A DNA stretch of 34,786 bases from a virus, in IMG/VR virus record IMGVR_UViG_3300031688_000063, positions 1 through 34,786 of that record; one strand, given 5' to 3'. The position numbers were made by a program, and so were the translations under genes. The notes below the pieces were generated by a model that was not told the origin of the DNA, ran no database searches, and worked only from the letters and a program-made list of their open reading frames with translations. Shown here piece by piece: positions 1 to 9,557 of this stretch (positions within the stretch are counted from its first letter, which is position 1; the number at the start of each line of letters is the position of its first letter).

Positions 1-1339
1 CTCCAAGATGCCTCATGGCGGAACATTAGTAGGATTATGGAATTGGACAGTAGATGGTGGTGATGGCGTAGATGATATGCTGGTCGCAGTCGGACAAGGT
101 GGCGATGTCATTGTCTATCAAGGTGAAGACCCAGAGATTACCCCAGATGGCTCAAATCTAGGCCCGTGGTCTACTCGCGGAACATGGTTTATTGGTGAAG
201 TTCCCAAATCTAGGCGTATTGTTACTGATTACGGCCCTGACCTGTATGTACTTTCTACCTTTGGGGTTACCTCACTTAACGATTTACTGCGTGGTAATCC
301 AATATTTGGCCAAACACCCTCTCGCAAGATTAATAGATTCCTTCGCGCCGATGTTGAAACAGGTAAAAGTTCCCCCGCGTGGCAGTTAACTGTTCATCCA
401 GGTGATGGATTCCTCCAGATTGTAACGCCAAAGCCAGCACAAACACCTTATCTCCAGTACACACAGAATCTTCAAACAGCAGCATGGGGATTTTGGGAAG
501 GCGTGCCAATATTTGGTGCTGATTCTTGGGTCGGTGATTACTTCATGGCAGGCCCAGACGGTGCTGTTTACATCAATGACGGTGTGCTAGACGGGACTGA
601 GATTAATAAAGACAACCACTGGACAGATGTTAATCCTGTAGTGGGGGTTGGCTGGACTTCGGCAGTACCACTTGAGTATGTGTGTGATGGAACACAGGTC
701 GCTGAAACTAAGTACACGACAGATGCCCTATTCCCGCTAGTTATTGGCGAGACTTACACTGTATCTTACCGTGTGAAAGACAGTATTCTTGGCAATCACA
801 AGATGCAGGCTGGAACAACTGATATAACAGTTAGCTCAACAGGTTCAAGCTCCTATACAGAGACATTTGTCGCTGTAGCGGCTGAAACCACACTTTCACT
901 GGTTGGAGATGTAGATTTTGTAGGCACATTCTACAGTGTCTCAGTAAGGCTTGAGAGGGGCGAAGGGGCTGCTATAGGGTTTAGATCATTAACGTCCTTT
1001 CAGGCACCCGCAGGACACTCTAACTTCAATCGTGTGGGCTTTGTGCGAACGATAGGTATACTCGCGGGTGCTATATCACTCAGTGTAAGAGCTATATACG
1101 ACTATTCTATTGAAGAGACTGTGACCCCTCCTGTTGTTGTATCAGTCACGGGTGATGATGGATGGGATTCGGCAGTTTGGAATACAAGTCTTTGGGACTC
1201 TAGTGCTGAAGGCGAGTCATTTGCCGCTGGAACACTGGGTATGGGTAGAACTTTTGCTGTAGCAATGAATGGTAACGCTAATACCCGCATTAATATCGTA
1301 GGCTGGGATTGCTTATTCCAAACAGGCGGCTACCTATGA
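1..1339 (+). CDS. Tail nozzle/stabilisation-like protein, C-terminal part (5' partial)
   Basis: The reading frame is open from base 2, so the first ATG at position 8 is internal, not the start. The segment around GGDGVDD and the VAVGQGGDVIVYQGEDP stretch resemble what I recall of podovirus tail-tube/nozzle proteins that follow the adaptor gene. The N-terminal half is most likely the open frame at 34073-34786. Residues about 195-318, counted from the ATG at position 8, look like an inserted beta-jelly-roll domain; the nozzle-like sequence resumes at GFRSLTSFQ. The stop overlaps the next start (ATGA at 1336). Family assignment is from remembered similarity and gene order, so moderately sure. 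Confidence 0.72.
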   Translation, partial: SKMPHGGTLVGLWNWTVDGGDGVDDMLVAVGQGGDVIVYQGEDPEITPDGSNLGPWSTRGTWFIGEVPKSRRIVTDYGPDLYVLSTFGVTSLNDLLRGNPIFGQTPSRKINRFLRADVETGKSSPAWQLTVHPGDGFLQIVTPKPAQTPYLQYTQNLQTAAWGFWEGVPIFGADSWVGDYFMAGPDGAVYINDGVLDGTEINKDNHWTDVNPVVGVGWTSAVPLEYVCDGTQVAETKYTTDALFPLVIGETYTVSYRVKDSILGNHKMQAGTTDITVSSTGSSSYTETFVAVAAETTLSLVGDVDFVGTFYSVSVRLERGEGAAIGFRSLTSFQAPAGHSNFNRVGFVRTIGILAGAISLSVRAIYDYSIEETVTPPVVVSVTGDDGWDSAVWNTSLWDSSAEGESFAAGTLGMGRTFAVAMNGNANTRINIVGWDCLFQTGGYL

Positions 1340-1770
1340 TCCAGTTTAAGTCTCTTACTGAGCAGTCTGAGTGGGAATGGTTTAAGGGGAAGACAAGTGT
1401 TCTTCAATGCGAGGATAGTGTTGGTATTGTTGCCTTTGATGAGCGTGGTATCCAAGCAGTTTGTATCGCTGATAGCTTTACTGTCGATGCTTGCTGTGTA
1501 CACTTTGCTATCGCTAATCCTTTTGTTATTCGTGCTGGCTTTTTTCATGAAGTTGCTCGGCATTTATTTATCATATGCGGTCGAAATCGTATCTTTGGTG
1601 TGGTTCCAGCTAACAACAAAAAAGCGATTAAACTCGACATCCATATGGGGTTCAAAGAAGTTGCCAGAATACCCAACGCATTCAAGACAGGGGTAGACTC
1701 CGTGGTACTTGTTATGGAGAAAGAAACTAGCCGATGGCTAACCCCAGAACAACAACAGGAAGCAGCATAA
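1336..1770 (+). CDS. GNAT-fold acetyltransferase-like phage protein
   Basis: A 144-residue protein. The stretch GRNRIFGVVPANNKKAIKL followed by DIHMGFKEVARIP matches the acetyl-CoA-binding and beta-bulge part of GNAT proteins (a new position in an N-x-x-A-hydrophobic helix, then hydrophobic-GF). I chose the ATG at 1336 because it overlaps the upstream stop as ATGA; an earlier in-frame start at 1309 would overlap the nozzle gene by 31 bases. Similar GNAT-like proteins occur in the virion cassettes of other podoviruses, where their substrate is unknown. It may be structural rather than enzymatic. Confidence 0.6.
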   Translation: MIQFKSLTEQSEWEWFKGKTSVLQCEDSVGIVAFDERGIQAVCIADSFTVDACCVHFAIANPFVIRAGFFHEVARHLFIICGRNRIFGVVPANNKKAIKLDIHMGFKEVARIPNAFKTGVDSVVLVMEKETSRWLTPEQQQEAA

Positions 1771-3026
1771 TGGGAAACATGACCGAAGAAGACATCCAGC
1801 AAGCAGGCCGTGAATATTACGGTGTAGGGGGCGCTGGTGAGGGTCAATTTTATCAAGACCAACCAGCCTCTAAAGCCTATCAAGCCTCGATTGCTGCGGG
1901 TAGATCTGAGGCAGAAGCGCGTCAGGCCGCTGCATTTGCTAAGGCAGACGCTAACAAGCAGTACACGGATACTAATGGTAATTACCAATATGGTAAGCAA
2001 CCTGAAAACTGGTATTACGATAATACTAATGAAATGATGCAGGAGGGTATCAATCCCTACGTACCTAGTGGAGATCTCGGTGGATTAAGTCTGGGAGGTG
2101 CACCAGACGGCGATTTTAGCGCATTTACACCCCTTGCTGAGGATGATAATGATGGGTTGTCGCTAGGAGGGCCACCAAGTGCATCAAGTGATCCACTTAC
2201 TCCAGATTCAGGTAACAACCAACCCCAGTCATCATCAGGTGTAAATATTAGACCGTGGCATGGTACGTTAGGGCAGAAAGATACCTCTTGGGACTGGGAT
2301 GCTTTTGCACCTAAGCCTCAAGGAGCTAATGCGTGGGGTGGATACGATCAAGACTATCAAGCCTTTGAGAGATACCAACCTGGAATGGATTCTCCGTGGG
2401 GAATGCCTAATGTTGAAGGTGGGAATGAAGAGTTCTATCAGCAGCAGTTTGTAAATCAACTACGTGATGAGCAAGGCTACCAAAGTCGTGAGAGAGCAGC
2501 ACAAGATCGGTATCAAGACGCTTTAGATAACCCTTTTGAGGCTGGGCCTACAGATTGGTCTTGGGCTAATAGCGGAGATGGATTAGGGATTGTCACAGAG
2601 GGAACAGGAAGAATTTCACCAAAATCATACTCTCTTAAAGATGCTTATAGAGATATGGATAACCAGTCTATTTGGTCAGACATTAAAGAAAAAGAAGTAT
2701 TTGATTCATACCATAATGATGTAAGGCGGTCAGTTGATAACTGGTTTATTCGTAATCCTGAGCTAGCGGAAGGAAGGCAGTTTATCTCAGACGACCCAAC
2801 ACAGGGTCTGGATCGCTTTGATCCTGAGACTTTGAGCATTATGAATGATCCTTATAGCACTCGGTCTGGATTAGAGAATATTCTTTCCTATATATATGCT
2901 GGAGAAGGTGCTGGCCCAGTTGCTCCATTAGGCTACGCAAGCCCAGTGGAATATGAAACACCAATGGGGTATGTAGTACCCTCAACGGGAAATAACTGGG
3001 ATGGCTTTAATATACCATCTTTGTAG
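1770..3026 (+). CDS. Virion-associated protein, Gly/Gln/Asp-rich, unknown
   Basis: A 418-residue acidic protein rich in Gly, Gln, Tyr, Trp and Asp, with no signal peptide or membrane segment and no domain I recognise. The start at 1770 shares a base with the upstream stop (TAATG) and has an AGGA element ending 9 bases upstream. An in-frame ATG at 1734 would overlap the GNAT-like gene by 37 bases and has no better ribosome site. Position between the nozzle/GNAT genes and the large ejection-type proteins suggests a tail or internal virion component; this is inference from gene order only. Confidence 0.6.
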   Translation: MGNMTEEDIQQAGREYYGVGGAGEGQFYQDQPASKAYQASIAAGRSEAEARQAAAFAKADANKQYTDTNGNYQYGKQPENWYYDNTNEMMQEGINPYVPSGDLGGLSLGGAPDGDFSAFTPLAEDDNDGLSLGGPPSASSDPLTPDSGNNQPQSSSGVNIRPWHGTLGQKDTSWDWDAFAPKPQGANAWGGYDQDYQAFERYQPGMDSPWGMPNVEGGNEEFYQQQFVNQLRDEQGYQSRERAAQDRYQDALDNPFEAGPTDWSWANSGDGLGIVTEGTGRISPKSYSLKDAYRDMDNQSIWSDIKEKEVFDSYHNDVRRSVDNWFIRNPELAEGRQFISDDPTQGLDRFDPETLSIMNDPYSTRSGLENILSYIYAGEGAGPVAPLGYASPVEYETPMGYVVPSTGNNWDGFNIPSL

Positions 3027-3072
3027 ATTTGAATTGGAATAGCCAAGAAAATAAAGTACGGGAGAATTAAAT

Positions 3073-4056
3073 ATGGGCGGTAAAAGTCAACCAGATTTTG
3101 GAGATGTAGCGGCAGCTCAAGGCGTTGAAAATAGAGCGGTTGTTCGTGACCAATTGTATGCAAACAGGCCCACACAGTACACTCCGTGGGGATTTACAGA
3201 CTGGCAATCTAACGAAATCACAGACCCCGTTACAGGGAAGTCAACGACTGGCTGGACTCAAACTCAAGGACTAACACCAGAGTTACAGGACATACTCAAT
3301 AAGCAGATAGCTATTCAGGGCGGCAGAAGTGATGTTGCTGGGATGCTTACTGGTCGCATGGGTAATGAGTTTGGATCAGAGATGGACTGGCGCGGACTAA
3401 GCCCAATGGGAAGGGTTCCTACAGCTCAATACACCCTACCTGAAGGAAATATTAACGATCCTTACGAGACTCGGCAACGCGCCGAAGATGCGATGTATAA
3501 CCAAGCGCAGTCTCGCATTGCCCCACAACAGGAATCTCAACGACAAGGTCTTGAGGTAAAGATGCGTAACCAAGGGCTACGGCCTGAAGACGCAGCATGG
3601 CAGTCTCAGATGGAAAGCCAAGGCAATCAATTCAACGATCAGAACAACCAAGCACTATGGAGTGCTAATCAGGCTGGTCTTGCCGAATCTGGACAGATGT
3701 ATGGACAGCAGATGGGCATGAACCAGAATGCTTACAATCAAGCTCTTGGTGCTAACCAGCAGAACTATAGCCAGTCTATGGGTAACTCTGCTTATGCTAA
3801 TCAGATACGCCAGCAGCAGTTAACTGAAGCGATGACTAAGCGCGGATTTAGCTTGAATGAGGTCAACGCCCTTCTGAGCGGCCAGCAAGTTGGTATGCCA
3901 AGTATGCCCAACTTCTCTGCGGCTGAAGCAGCACAGCCTGCTCCGCTAATGACAGGGGCAGCACAGGACGCTAGTGCAGCTAATGCAGCCAATCCAATGA
4001 ACGGCCTTATGGGTCTAGCAGGATCACTTGGCGGCGGCTTCTTAGCTGGCCGATAA
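3073..4056 (+). CDS. Probable internal virion/tail protein, Gln/Asn-rich
   Basis: A 327-residue protein with an N-terminus of the MGGKSQPDFGDVAAAQG type, a form I associate with proteins encoded just after the nozzle in several podoviruses. The middle (roughly residues 150-260) is very rich in Gln, Asn and Met with repeating NQ-containing segments and is predicted helical; the C-terminus is Ala/Gly-rich and hydrophobic (GLMGLAGSLGGGFLAG). A clear GGGAGAA ribosome site precedes ATG. A role in DNA ejection is plausible: such proteins leave the capsid with the DNA. No enzymatic motif seen. Confidence 0.6.
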   Translation: MGGKSQPDFGDVAAAQGVENRAVVRDQLYANRPTQYTPWGFTDWQSNEITDPVTGKSTTGWTQTQGLTPELQDILNKQIAIQGGRSDVAGMLTGRMGNEFGSEMDWRGLSPMGRVPTAQYTLPEGNINDPYETRQRAEDAMYNQAQSRIAPQQESQRQGLEVKMRNQGLRPEDAAWQSQMESQGNQFNDQNNQALWSANQAGLAESGQMYGQQMGMNQNAYNQALGANQQNYSQSMGNSAYANQIRQQQLTEAMTKRGFSLNEVNALLSGQQVGMPSMPNFSAAEAAQPAPLMTGAAQDASAANAANPMNGLMGLAGSLGGGFLAGR

Positions 4057-4068
4057 TAGGAGAATAGA

Positions 4069-5484
4069 ATGGCTTATAACTTAGCGGGGCTAGACCCTAA
4101 GGATCCTCGCTTTCAGCAGTTGATGGCGCAAGCACTTCGTAATGGAAATATAAACCCTGTTACGATGAAGTCTCAAGTTGAAGAGACTATTAGTGGCGGC
4201 ATGGGAAGACCCTCTATAACAATGGAATCCCAAGTTGAGGATATAACTTCTACCCCTCTTTCATCTGGCATGGCTAGTGCTTATGTAGATCAAGCAGAGG
4301 CAGCCGTTGCACAGAGAAATGCAGAGGCAAAGGCCAGATCGCTAGAGGGCCGTGAGAGGAAGATTGACTCCCAGAGGAGCTATGCAGATAGCTTAAGAGG
4401 ACGAGCAGCGCCACAGGGCATGACTGCTGGGCCACTGGATGTGTATTACGGCCCCAACATAGGTCAGTCACTTGAATATGCTGGAAATCAGTTGATGGGC
4501 GGCTATATGGCTGGAAAGGCTAATGAGGGTGATATTGAATTAGATGTAGATCGCGGATTAGAGAAAAGTAGGCTAGAAGGTATAGTGCAAGATCGCTACA
4601 AAGCAGAACAAGCTCGTCTTCTTGAGCGCGATGCCGCTGATGATGATGAATTTAGAATAACCTTTGGGCTGAAGCGCGACCAATTTGATGAGCTTGTTAA
4701 AGATAAAAATCGAACCTTTGAGCAGAATGTTAGTGAATTTGGTAAAGAATTAGCTGAGAAAATTCGATCTTCTCAAGCGGCGGAGAGTATTTCTCAAGCT
4801 AATGTTGATTTATCTCAGAAGAAGGAAGATAGGGCTTCTATGGGTACATGGGATCCTATGAATGTTGAACTTCCTGATGGGAAACTTGGATCGGTTGTAT
4901 ATAACTCTTTGTTAGGAGAATACAGATTTGGCAATAAAGACGGCAGGATACTTACCTCTTCCGAGGCAACAAAACTGCTAGGATTTGAAGTTAACTCCGA
5001 TGAATTGCCAGCTTCCATGAAAAAAGACAGAGCTGATAGACGCGCTATTATGGAGGGGATTTACCAGTCCATTGGCGAGATAGATTCTCTTTCTTCTGAA
5101 GGAAAAGAAACCAGCGGAGTGAGCGGCTTGATGATGAGTTTTATTCCAGATAAATTTGATGGAATTGCTGAAGACGCGCTATTTGACCCTGATGAAATGA
5201 AACAGCGAGCTAAAAATACATTTCTTGATGCTCAGATTATTGAGGCTGCGACAACTGGTGTTGTTTCAGAAGGCGACGCTAAACGCTTAAGAGGCCTCAG
5301 AGTTGGCCTTGGTGGGCTTACTCCTGAGCAGCAAAAACTAAGACTGTATGCGGCTTCTGAAATATTTGGTCTATATGGCATGGATATTAGCATGGAAATA
5401 CCAGAAAAAGAGTCAGGTAATGGCACCCTAAAAAATCCAAGCGATATGAGTACAGAAGAACTCATGCTTGAATTAGGAGAATAG
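4069..5484 (+). CDS. Probable internal virion protein, coiled-coil
   Basis: A 471-residue protein with a good ribosome site (AGGAG, 6 bases before ATG). Residues about 75-120 and 165-260 are long charged helices rich in Glu, Lys, Arg and Gln, suggesting coiled coils. Two near-identical segments occur early (MKSQVEETIS and MESQVEDITS, about residues 32-60), a small internal duplication. No catalytic motif recognised. It sits between two other large virion-type proteins with 12-base and 2-base gaps, so the three are probably co-translated components of the ejected core. Confidence 0.58.
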   Translation: MAYNLAGLDPKDPRFQQLMAQALRNGNINPVTMKSQVEETISGGMGRPSITMESQVEDITSTPLSSGMASAYVDQAEAAVAQRNAEAKARSLEGRERKIDSQRSYADSLRGRAAPQGMTAGPLDVYYGPNIGQSLEYAGNQLMGGYMAGKANEGDIELDVDRGLEKSRLEGIVQDRYKAEQARLLERDAADDDEFRITFGLKRDQFDELVKDKNRTFEQNVSEFGKELAEKIRSSQAAESISQANVDLSQKKEDRASMGTWDPMNVELPDGKLGSVVYNSLLGEYRFGNKDGRILTSSEATKLLGFEVNSDELPASMKKDRADRRAIMEGIYQSIGEIDSLSSEGKETSGVSGLMMSFIPDKFDGIAEDALFDPDEMKQRAKNTFLDAQIIEAATTGVVSEGDAKRLRGLRVGLGGLTPEQQKLRLYAASEIFGLYGMDISMEIPEKESGNGTLKNPSDMSTEELMLELGE

Positions 5485-5486
5485 AA

Positions 5487-8204
5487 ATGACTGCCAACGT
5501 GCAACTCCCCCTAAGCCGTGAGGAGTTAATCGGAAAGGTAAATGATAAGCGCCTAGCTGATAAAGTTAGGGCTAAGCGTGCGGCTACGGAAAACTCAGAA
5601 CCCGAAGAAGAGGAAATACCCTATAGCTTTAACCAACTTGGTACTGACGTAAAGCATGTATCCAAAGGTCTTGGAGAGGCTGCTGTAGATCTTGTTGACA
5701 CCCCGTATAATTTAAAACAGCTAACAAATCTTGCTCCTGAAGGAGTTCGTGATTTTTATGGCAATGCGTTTGATTTAAGTCCTATAGGTGTAGCCTCCAA
5801 TGCTTATAATAGTCTAAGAGAGCGCAGCCCCTCTTTGCCAGCTATCCCCAGTGTATTAACGGGAGACTCGGCTATATCGGATCTTCCTGGATTATCACAA
5901 GCAAAGGAACTCCTTGCCAGTAAAGAGGAGGGCGCTAGTGAAGGCGCTGACTCACTAAGAAAGGGTGTTACATGGGGTGCTGGCGGGGTTAGGAAGGCGG
6001 GAATGAAAGCAGCAGATATAGTTCCTGACTTAATGATGGGCGTCGGTGCGGCTACTGGTGATTATTTCAGTGACTGGATAAGCAAAAACGATAATCCAAT
6101 TGGTGAAATGTTAGGGGGCGCTACAGCCCTTATAGCCTCTTTGATTCGCGGCAAAACTAAGGCCGCAACAGCAGGCGCGGTTGCTGCGGTGGATGAAATA
6201 TCGGAAGGAGGGAATGTAGCAGCAAAGGTTAGAGAGGCTGGTGATGAAGTTGGAACGCTGGCAGATGTAACTGGAGATTCTGGTCTATATGATCTTCAGG
6301 CTACATTAAATGCAACCCCAAAAGGGGCGAGAGCATTAGATAGAAAGGAGGCTAGCCGACAACAACAAATAGCCGAAGAGGTACGCCAACCATTTGGTGA
6401 TGCTTCTACAGATACAGCACAGGAAGTAGCGGGCGAATATATAGATGAAGTAATTGACAAAACTCGTGCGCGTACACAAAGACAGTCATCAGCGGCTGAA
6501 GTACCGTATAGACAACCTCAATTAGTATTAGACCAGTCCGATGCAGCTACTCAACGTGCCGCCGCAGATGCAGCAGAGGCAGAGCTTATTGCACAAGAGG
6601 GTCTAGCCAAGGCTAGGGAGAGTATTGATACTAACCAAACGTTAGCACAGTCTGGTGAGGGAATGCACGCTGTCGCAACGGCTGAAAAGAAGATTGATGA
6701 TGATGCCGCTGCTGTATTGTGGGGTGAATTTAACGTAGGGCCAAATATTAAACTTGCTCCAATATCGGCGGCTATTGATGAATTTCTTGGGGGTCTTTCC
6801 CAAGCAAAAGTGGATGCGTTTAAGAAAAAATATGCAGACAGATTAGAATGGAAAGACGATATTGATGACTTGCTTCCTGAAGATATTCATACAAAAATTA
6901 AGGATCTCAAAAAAGATTTAACTATTGCCTATAAGCAAGACGGCGGGGCTAAAGATGTAGATCTGACTTTTGGTGCAGTGATTGACGTACTTGATGACAG
7001 TGTTGCTAAGTCGAATAGTTCTTATGATGCCGCAAGAGAAGCAACTAGTGCTATTTATAAACGGTGGGGGCAAAGAGGAACACCCATACAGAATGCACTG
7101 GCAGGCCCAAAAGAAACCTTTGGAAAATCAATTCCACTAGGGGGTGAGGTTGGTGCGTATCACGCTCGCCTTCTTAATCATGCTGATATTCCAGGTATGC
7201 CTGCAAAAATTGCTGAACGGTTAAAGTCACTCGCTCGCCGTTCAAAATCTGGTATAGATGAAGATTTTATATTGGAGTATGAATCTCTAATGGACGCTAT
7301 GCCCCCTGCGTTCAGGCGGCAGGCTGATGAGTTTGTTAGGGCTGGTCAAGACCTAGATAGTGCTGCTGGACTATCAAAATCAACGTTAGCTGTTTCTGAG
7401 GCAGCGGTCAAAGCAAGTAACGCAGAGCGCAAGGTGCTATCTAAGGCTTTGGATGCTGATAAGACAGCTATTGCTGAAGGCGGCGAGAGGCTTGAAAAGT
7501 CAATAGGTAATACAAATCTTGCCCAGTATTTAACTAACCCAACAAAAACTATCAGTGGTCTTATTAAAGGCGGCGATAGTAAGGGAATTAAAGCACTGGC
7601 TAGACAGATAGAGAGTCGTGGGCCAGAAGCACTTGCATCATTTAAGTCGAAAGTAGGGGAAGACTTGCTCTCCATTCTTTCATCGACATCGTCTAATAAG
7701 GCGGGTATTAGGGCAATGGATGGACTTGCAGCACCGATAGAGCCAAAGGCATTCGAAGCGTTTTTTGATATGCGGAATACTTTAATTGAAAGCGGGCTTA
7801 TTGATTCATCTACCGCAGATAAAATATCTAAAGCACTTAAGAAGACTAGGAGTTCTTCGTTACGTGCTAATGGAACAAGTAGGTTGTTTGGTACTACGAC
7901 TCAAGGTTCTGACTTGGCTGCTTCAGGTCTGGCGGTGTTTGCAGACAAACTTATTCCAGGGTCTGGCTCTTCATTGGTTATGGTAGGCGCTTTTAGGAGG
8001 TTCTTCAAAAAATTCACTAATAGAATAGGTGATAATACGCAGGCCCATAAAATTCTCAATGAGATGATACTTGATCCACAAAAGTATTTAAAAGGTATAG
8101 AATCTGCCAAGAATTTAGAAGATGCAGTTAGAATGATTACTTCAAAGATTAATGCGTCGGCTCAGACAATATCTATTTCTGCCGAAGCACTTACAGAGGA
8201 ATAA
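5487..8204 (+). CDS. Large internal virion/DNA-ejection-type protein
   Basis: The longest gene in the window, 905 residues. It is Ala/Lys/Asp/Glu-rich and mostly helical, with an acidic patch near residues 36-43 and several weakly hydrophobic Ala/Gly segments (around 175-240 and near residues 815-835) that could be membrane-active. No lytic transglycosylase signature was recognised, although proteins at this place in short-tailed phages often carry one. Size, position after the nozzle and the run of three adjacent large virion-type genes support an ejection-protein role; this is inference from context. Confidence 0.6.
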   Translation: MTANVQLPLSREELIGKVNDKRLADKVRAKRAATENSEPEEEEIPYSFNQLGTDVKHVSKGLGEAAVDLVDTPYNLKQLTNLAPEGVRDFYGNAFDLSPIGVASNAYNSLRERSPSLPAIPSVLTGDSAISDLPGLSQAKELLASKEEGASEGADSLRKGVTWGAGGVRKAGMKAADIVPDLMMGVGAATGDYFSDWISKNDNPIGEMLGGATALIASLIRGKTKAATAGAVAAVDEISEGGNVAAKVREAGDEVGTLADVTGDSGLYDLQATLNATPKGARALDRKEASRQQQIAEEVRQPFGDASTDTAQEVAGEYIDEVIDKTRARTQRQSSAAEVPYRQPQLVLDQSDAATQRAAADAAEAELIAQEGLAKARESIDTNQTLAQSGEGMHAVATAEKKIDDDAAAVLWGEFNVGPNIKLAPISAAIDEFLGGLSQAKVDAFKKKYADRLEWKDDIDDLLPEDIHTKIKDLKKDLTIAYKQDGGAKDVDLTFGAVIDVLDDSVAKSNSSYDAAREATSAIYKRWGQRGTPIQNALAGPKETFGKSIPLGGEVGAYHARLLNHADIPGMPAKIAERLKSLARRSKSGIDEDFILEYESLMDAMPPAFRRQADEFVRAGQDLDSAAGLSKSTLAVSEAAVKASNAERKVLSKALDADKTAIAEGGERLEKSIGNTNLAQYLTNPTKTISGLIKGGDSKGIKALARQIESRGPEALASFKSKVGEDLLSILSSTSSNKAGIRAMDGLAAPIEPKAFEAFFDMRNTLIESGLIDSSTADKISKALKKTRSSSLRANGTSRLFGTTTQGSDLAASGLAVFADKLIPGSGSSLVMVGAFRRFFKKFTNRIGDNTQAHKILNEMILDPQKYLKGIESAKNLEDAVRMITSKINASAQTISISAEALTEE

Positions 8205-8207
8205 GCA

Positions 8208-9557
8208 ATGCCACGCGATAGTGCAGGAAACTACAGTTTAGTAGCAGGGAATCCAGTTCAGTCTGGAGAGATTGTCTCTTCAACATGGGCAAACAACACG
8301 CTGAATGATGTATCAACAGCCTTGTCTGACTCGTTAGACCGTAACGGTAGAGGTGGCATGTTAGCGCCCTTCCGTTTTGCTGATGGAACGAACTTACTTC
8401 CAGGAGCCTCATGGGTTAACGAAAATACCACTGGATTCTATAGATTCGATGGCGGCGATTTGCGAATTGCCGTATTAACGGCTGATATTATGCGCTGGAA
8501 CGCTTCAGGCGCACAGTTGTATAACTCAGTCACATTGGCTTGGGATGCAGTAGCTGTTGTAGGCGGCTCAGGTACAGTCCCTGATGGCACTACTGACGGT
8601 GATACTTTGGTCTGGGATCAAACCACAGATCAAGCATGGGAGATTCAAGTTGCTAACCCTGCTGGTCGATTACCTGTTGGTACTGATGGGCAGACTCTAC
8701 GCTATGAACTGTCTACTAATACATGGGATGTTACCAGCGCCATTGTAGTAAGTGATGCGAGTATATCCACAATATCCTCACTGGTGGCGACAACGGCTGA
8801 CATTGAAGCAGGTACGGTTGATGCTTTGATTGGCGGTACAACTCCCGCAGTAGGTACTTTCACTACCCTTAATGCTACGACCTACACAGGCTTACCTACT
8901 AGCTCTGAGACAGTAGTGGGTATTATTGAATTAGCGACTCAAGCCGAGGTTAATACTGGGACAGACACAGGTCGAGCCGTCACTCCTGCTACACTAGCTT
9001 CTTGGACTGGTGATAGTGGTATTGCACTTACTGACCTGAGTGCATCTGTAGCCGCAGTTGGTACTGCCAACCTAAGCTATGACAATACCACTGGCGTGTT
9101 CACTTACACGCCGCCCGACCTAACCTCATATGTAACTACCTCTACCCTAGCCTCTGAGACAGTGGTTGGTATTATAGAACTAGCGACACAAGCTGAAGTA
9201 AACACTGGGACTGACGCAGTAAGAGCAGTTACTCCTGCTACATTAGCAACTTCACCTTATTATATAAACCCTGTAATGACAGCGGTTAAGACAACTACCT
9301 ACACAGCAGTTGCTAATGACCTAATCCCCATAGATACATCGGGAGGGGCATGGACGTTAACTCTACCAGTGTCACCTTCAGTGGATGATAGAGTGTACTT
9401 CTTTGACTACGGCCAAACTTTCAACACAAACAACCTCACCATTGCACGTAACGGTGAGGAAATAATGAACCTAGCAGAAGATTTGACAGCAGACGTTCAG
9501 TTTTACAGCGGTAGTCTTCTTTACGTTAACGCAACACAAGGATGGATATTAGCATGA
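8208..9557 (+). CDS. Tail fibre protein
   Basis: A 449-residue protein. The N-terminus (PRDSAGNYSLVAGNPVQSG, then SSTWANNTLNDV) is a typical virion-attachment start of tail fibres. Two copies of a phage tail-fibre repeat (ETVVGIIELATQAEVNTGTD then RAVTPATLA) lie at nucleotides 8901-8999 and 9153-9248; they are nearly identical in protein but diverged at synonymous sites. The C-terminal ~85 residues form a beta-rich tip (TLTLPVSPSVDDRVYFFDYG). GAGGAA precedes the ATG at a good distance. Receptor binding is the expected role; the next gene probably completes the tip. Confidence 0.85.
   Translation: MPRDSAGNYSLVAGNPVQSGEIVSSTWANNTLNDVSTALSDSLDRNGRGGMLAPFRFADGTNLLPGASWVNENTTGFYRFDGGDLRIAVLTADIMRWNASGAQLYNSVTLAWDAVAVVGGSGTVPDGTTDGDTLVWDQTTDQAWEIQVANPAGRLPVGTDGQTLRYELSTNTWDVTSAIVVSDASISTISSLVATTADIEAGTVDALIGGTTPAVGTFTTLNATTYTGLPTSSETVVGIIELATQAEVNTGTDTGRAVTPATLASWTGDSGIALTDLSASVAAVGTANLSYDNTTGVFTYTPPDLTSYVTTSTLASETVVGIIELATQAEVNTGTDAVRAVTPATLATSPYYINPVMTAVKTTTYTAVANDLIPIDTSGGAWTLTLPVSPSVDDRVYFFDYGQTFNTNNLTIARNGEEIMNLAEDLTADVQFYSGSLLYVNATQGWILA
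8901..9248 (+). repeat. Two tail-fibre repeat units
   Basis: Units at 8901-8999 and 9153-9248 encode nearly the same 32-residue segment with many synonymous differences, indicating an old duplication kept by selection on protein. Confidence 0.8.

Noticed and set aside
1734-1769. Earlier ATG for the 418-residue virion protein
   Set aside because: TAATG coupling and the AGGA spacing favour 1770.
7346-7675. Leftward 109-codon ORF within the 905-residue gene
   Set aside because: Ser/Leu/Ala-rich shadow of a helical gene, no SD.
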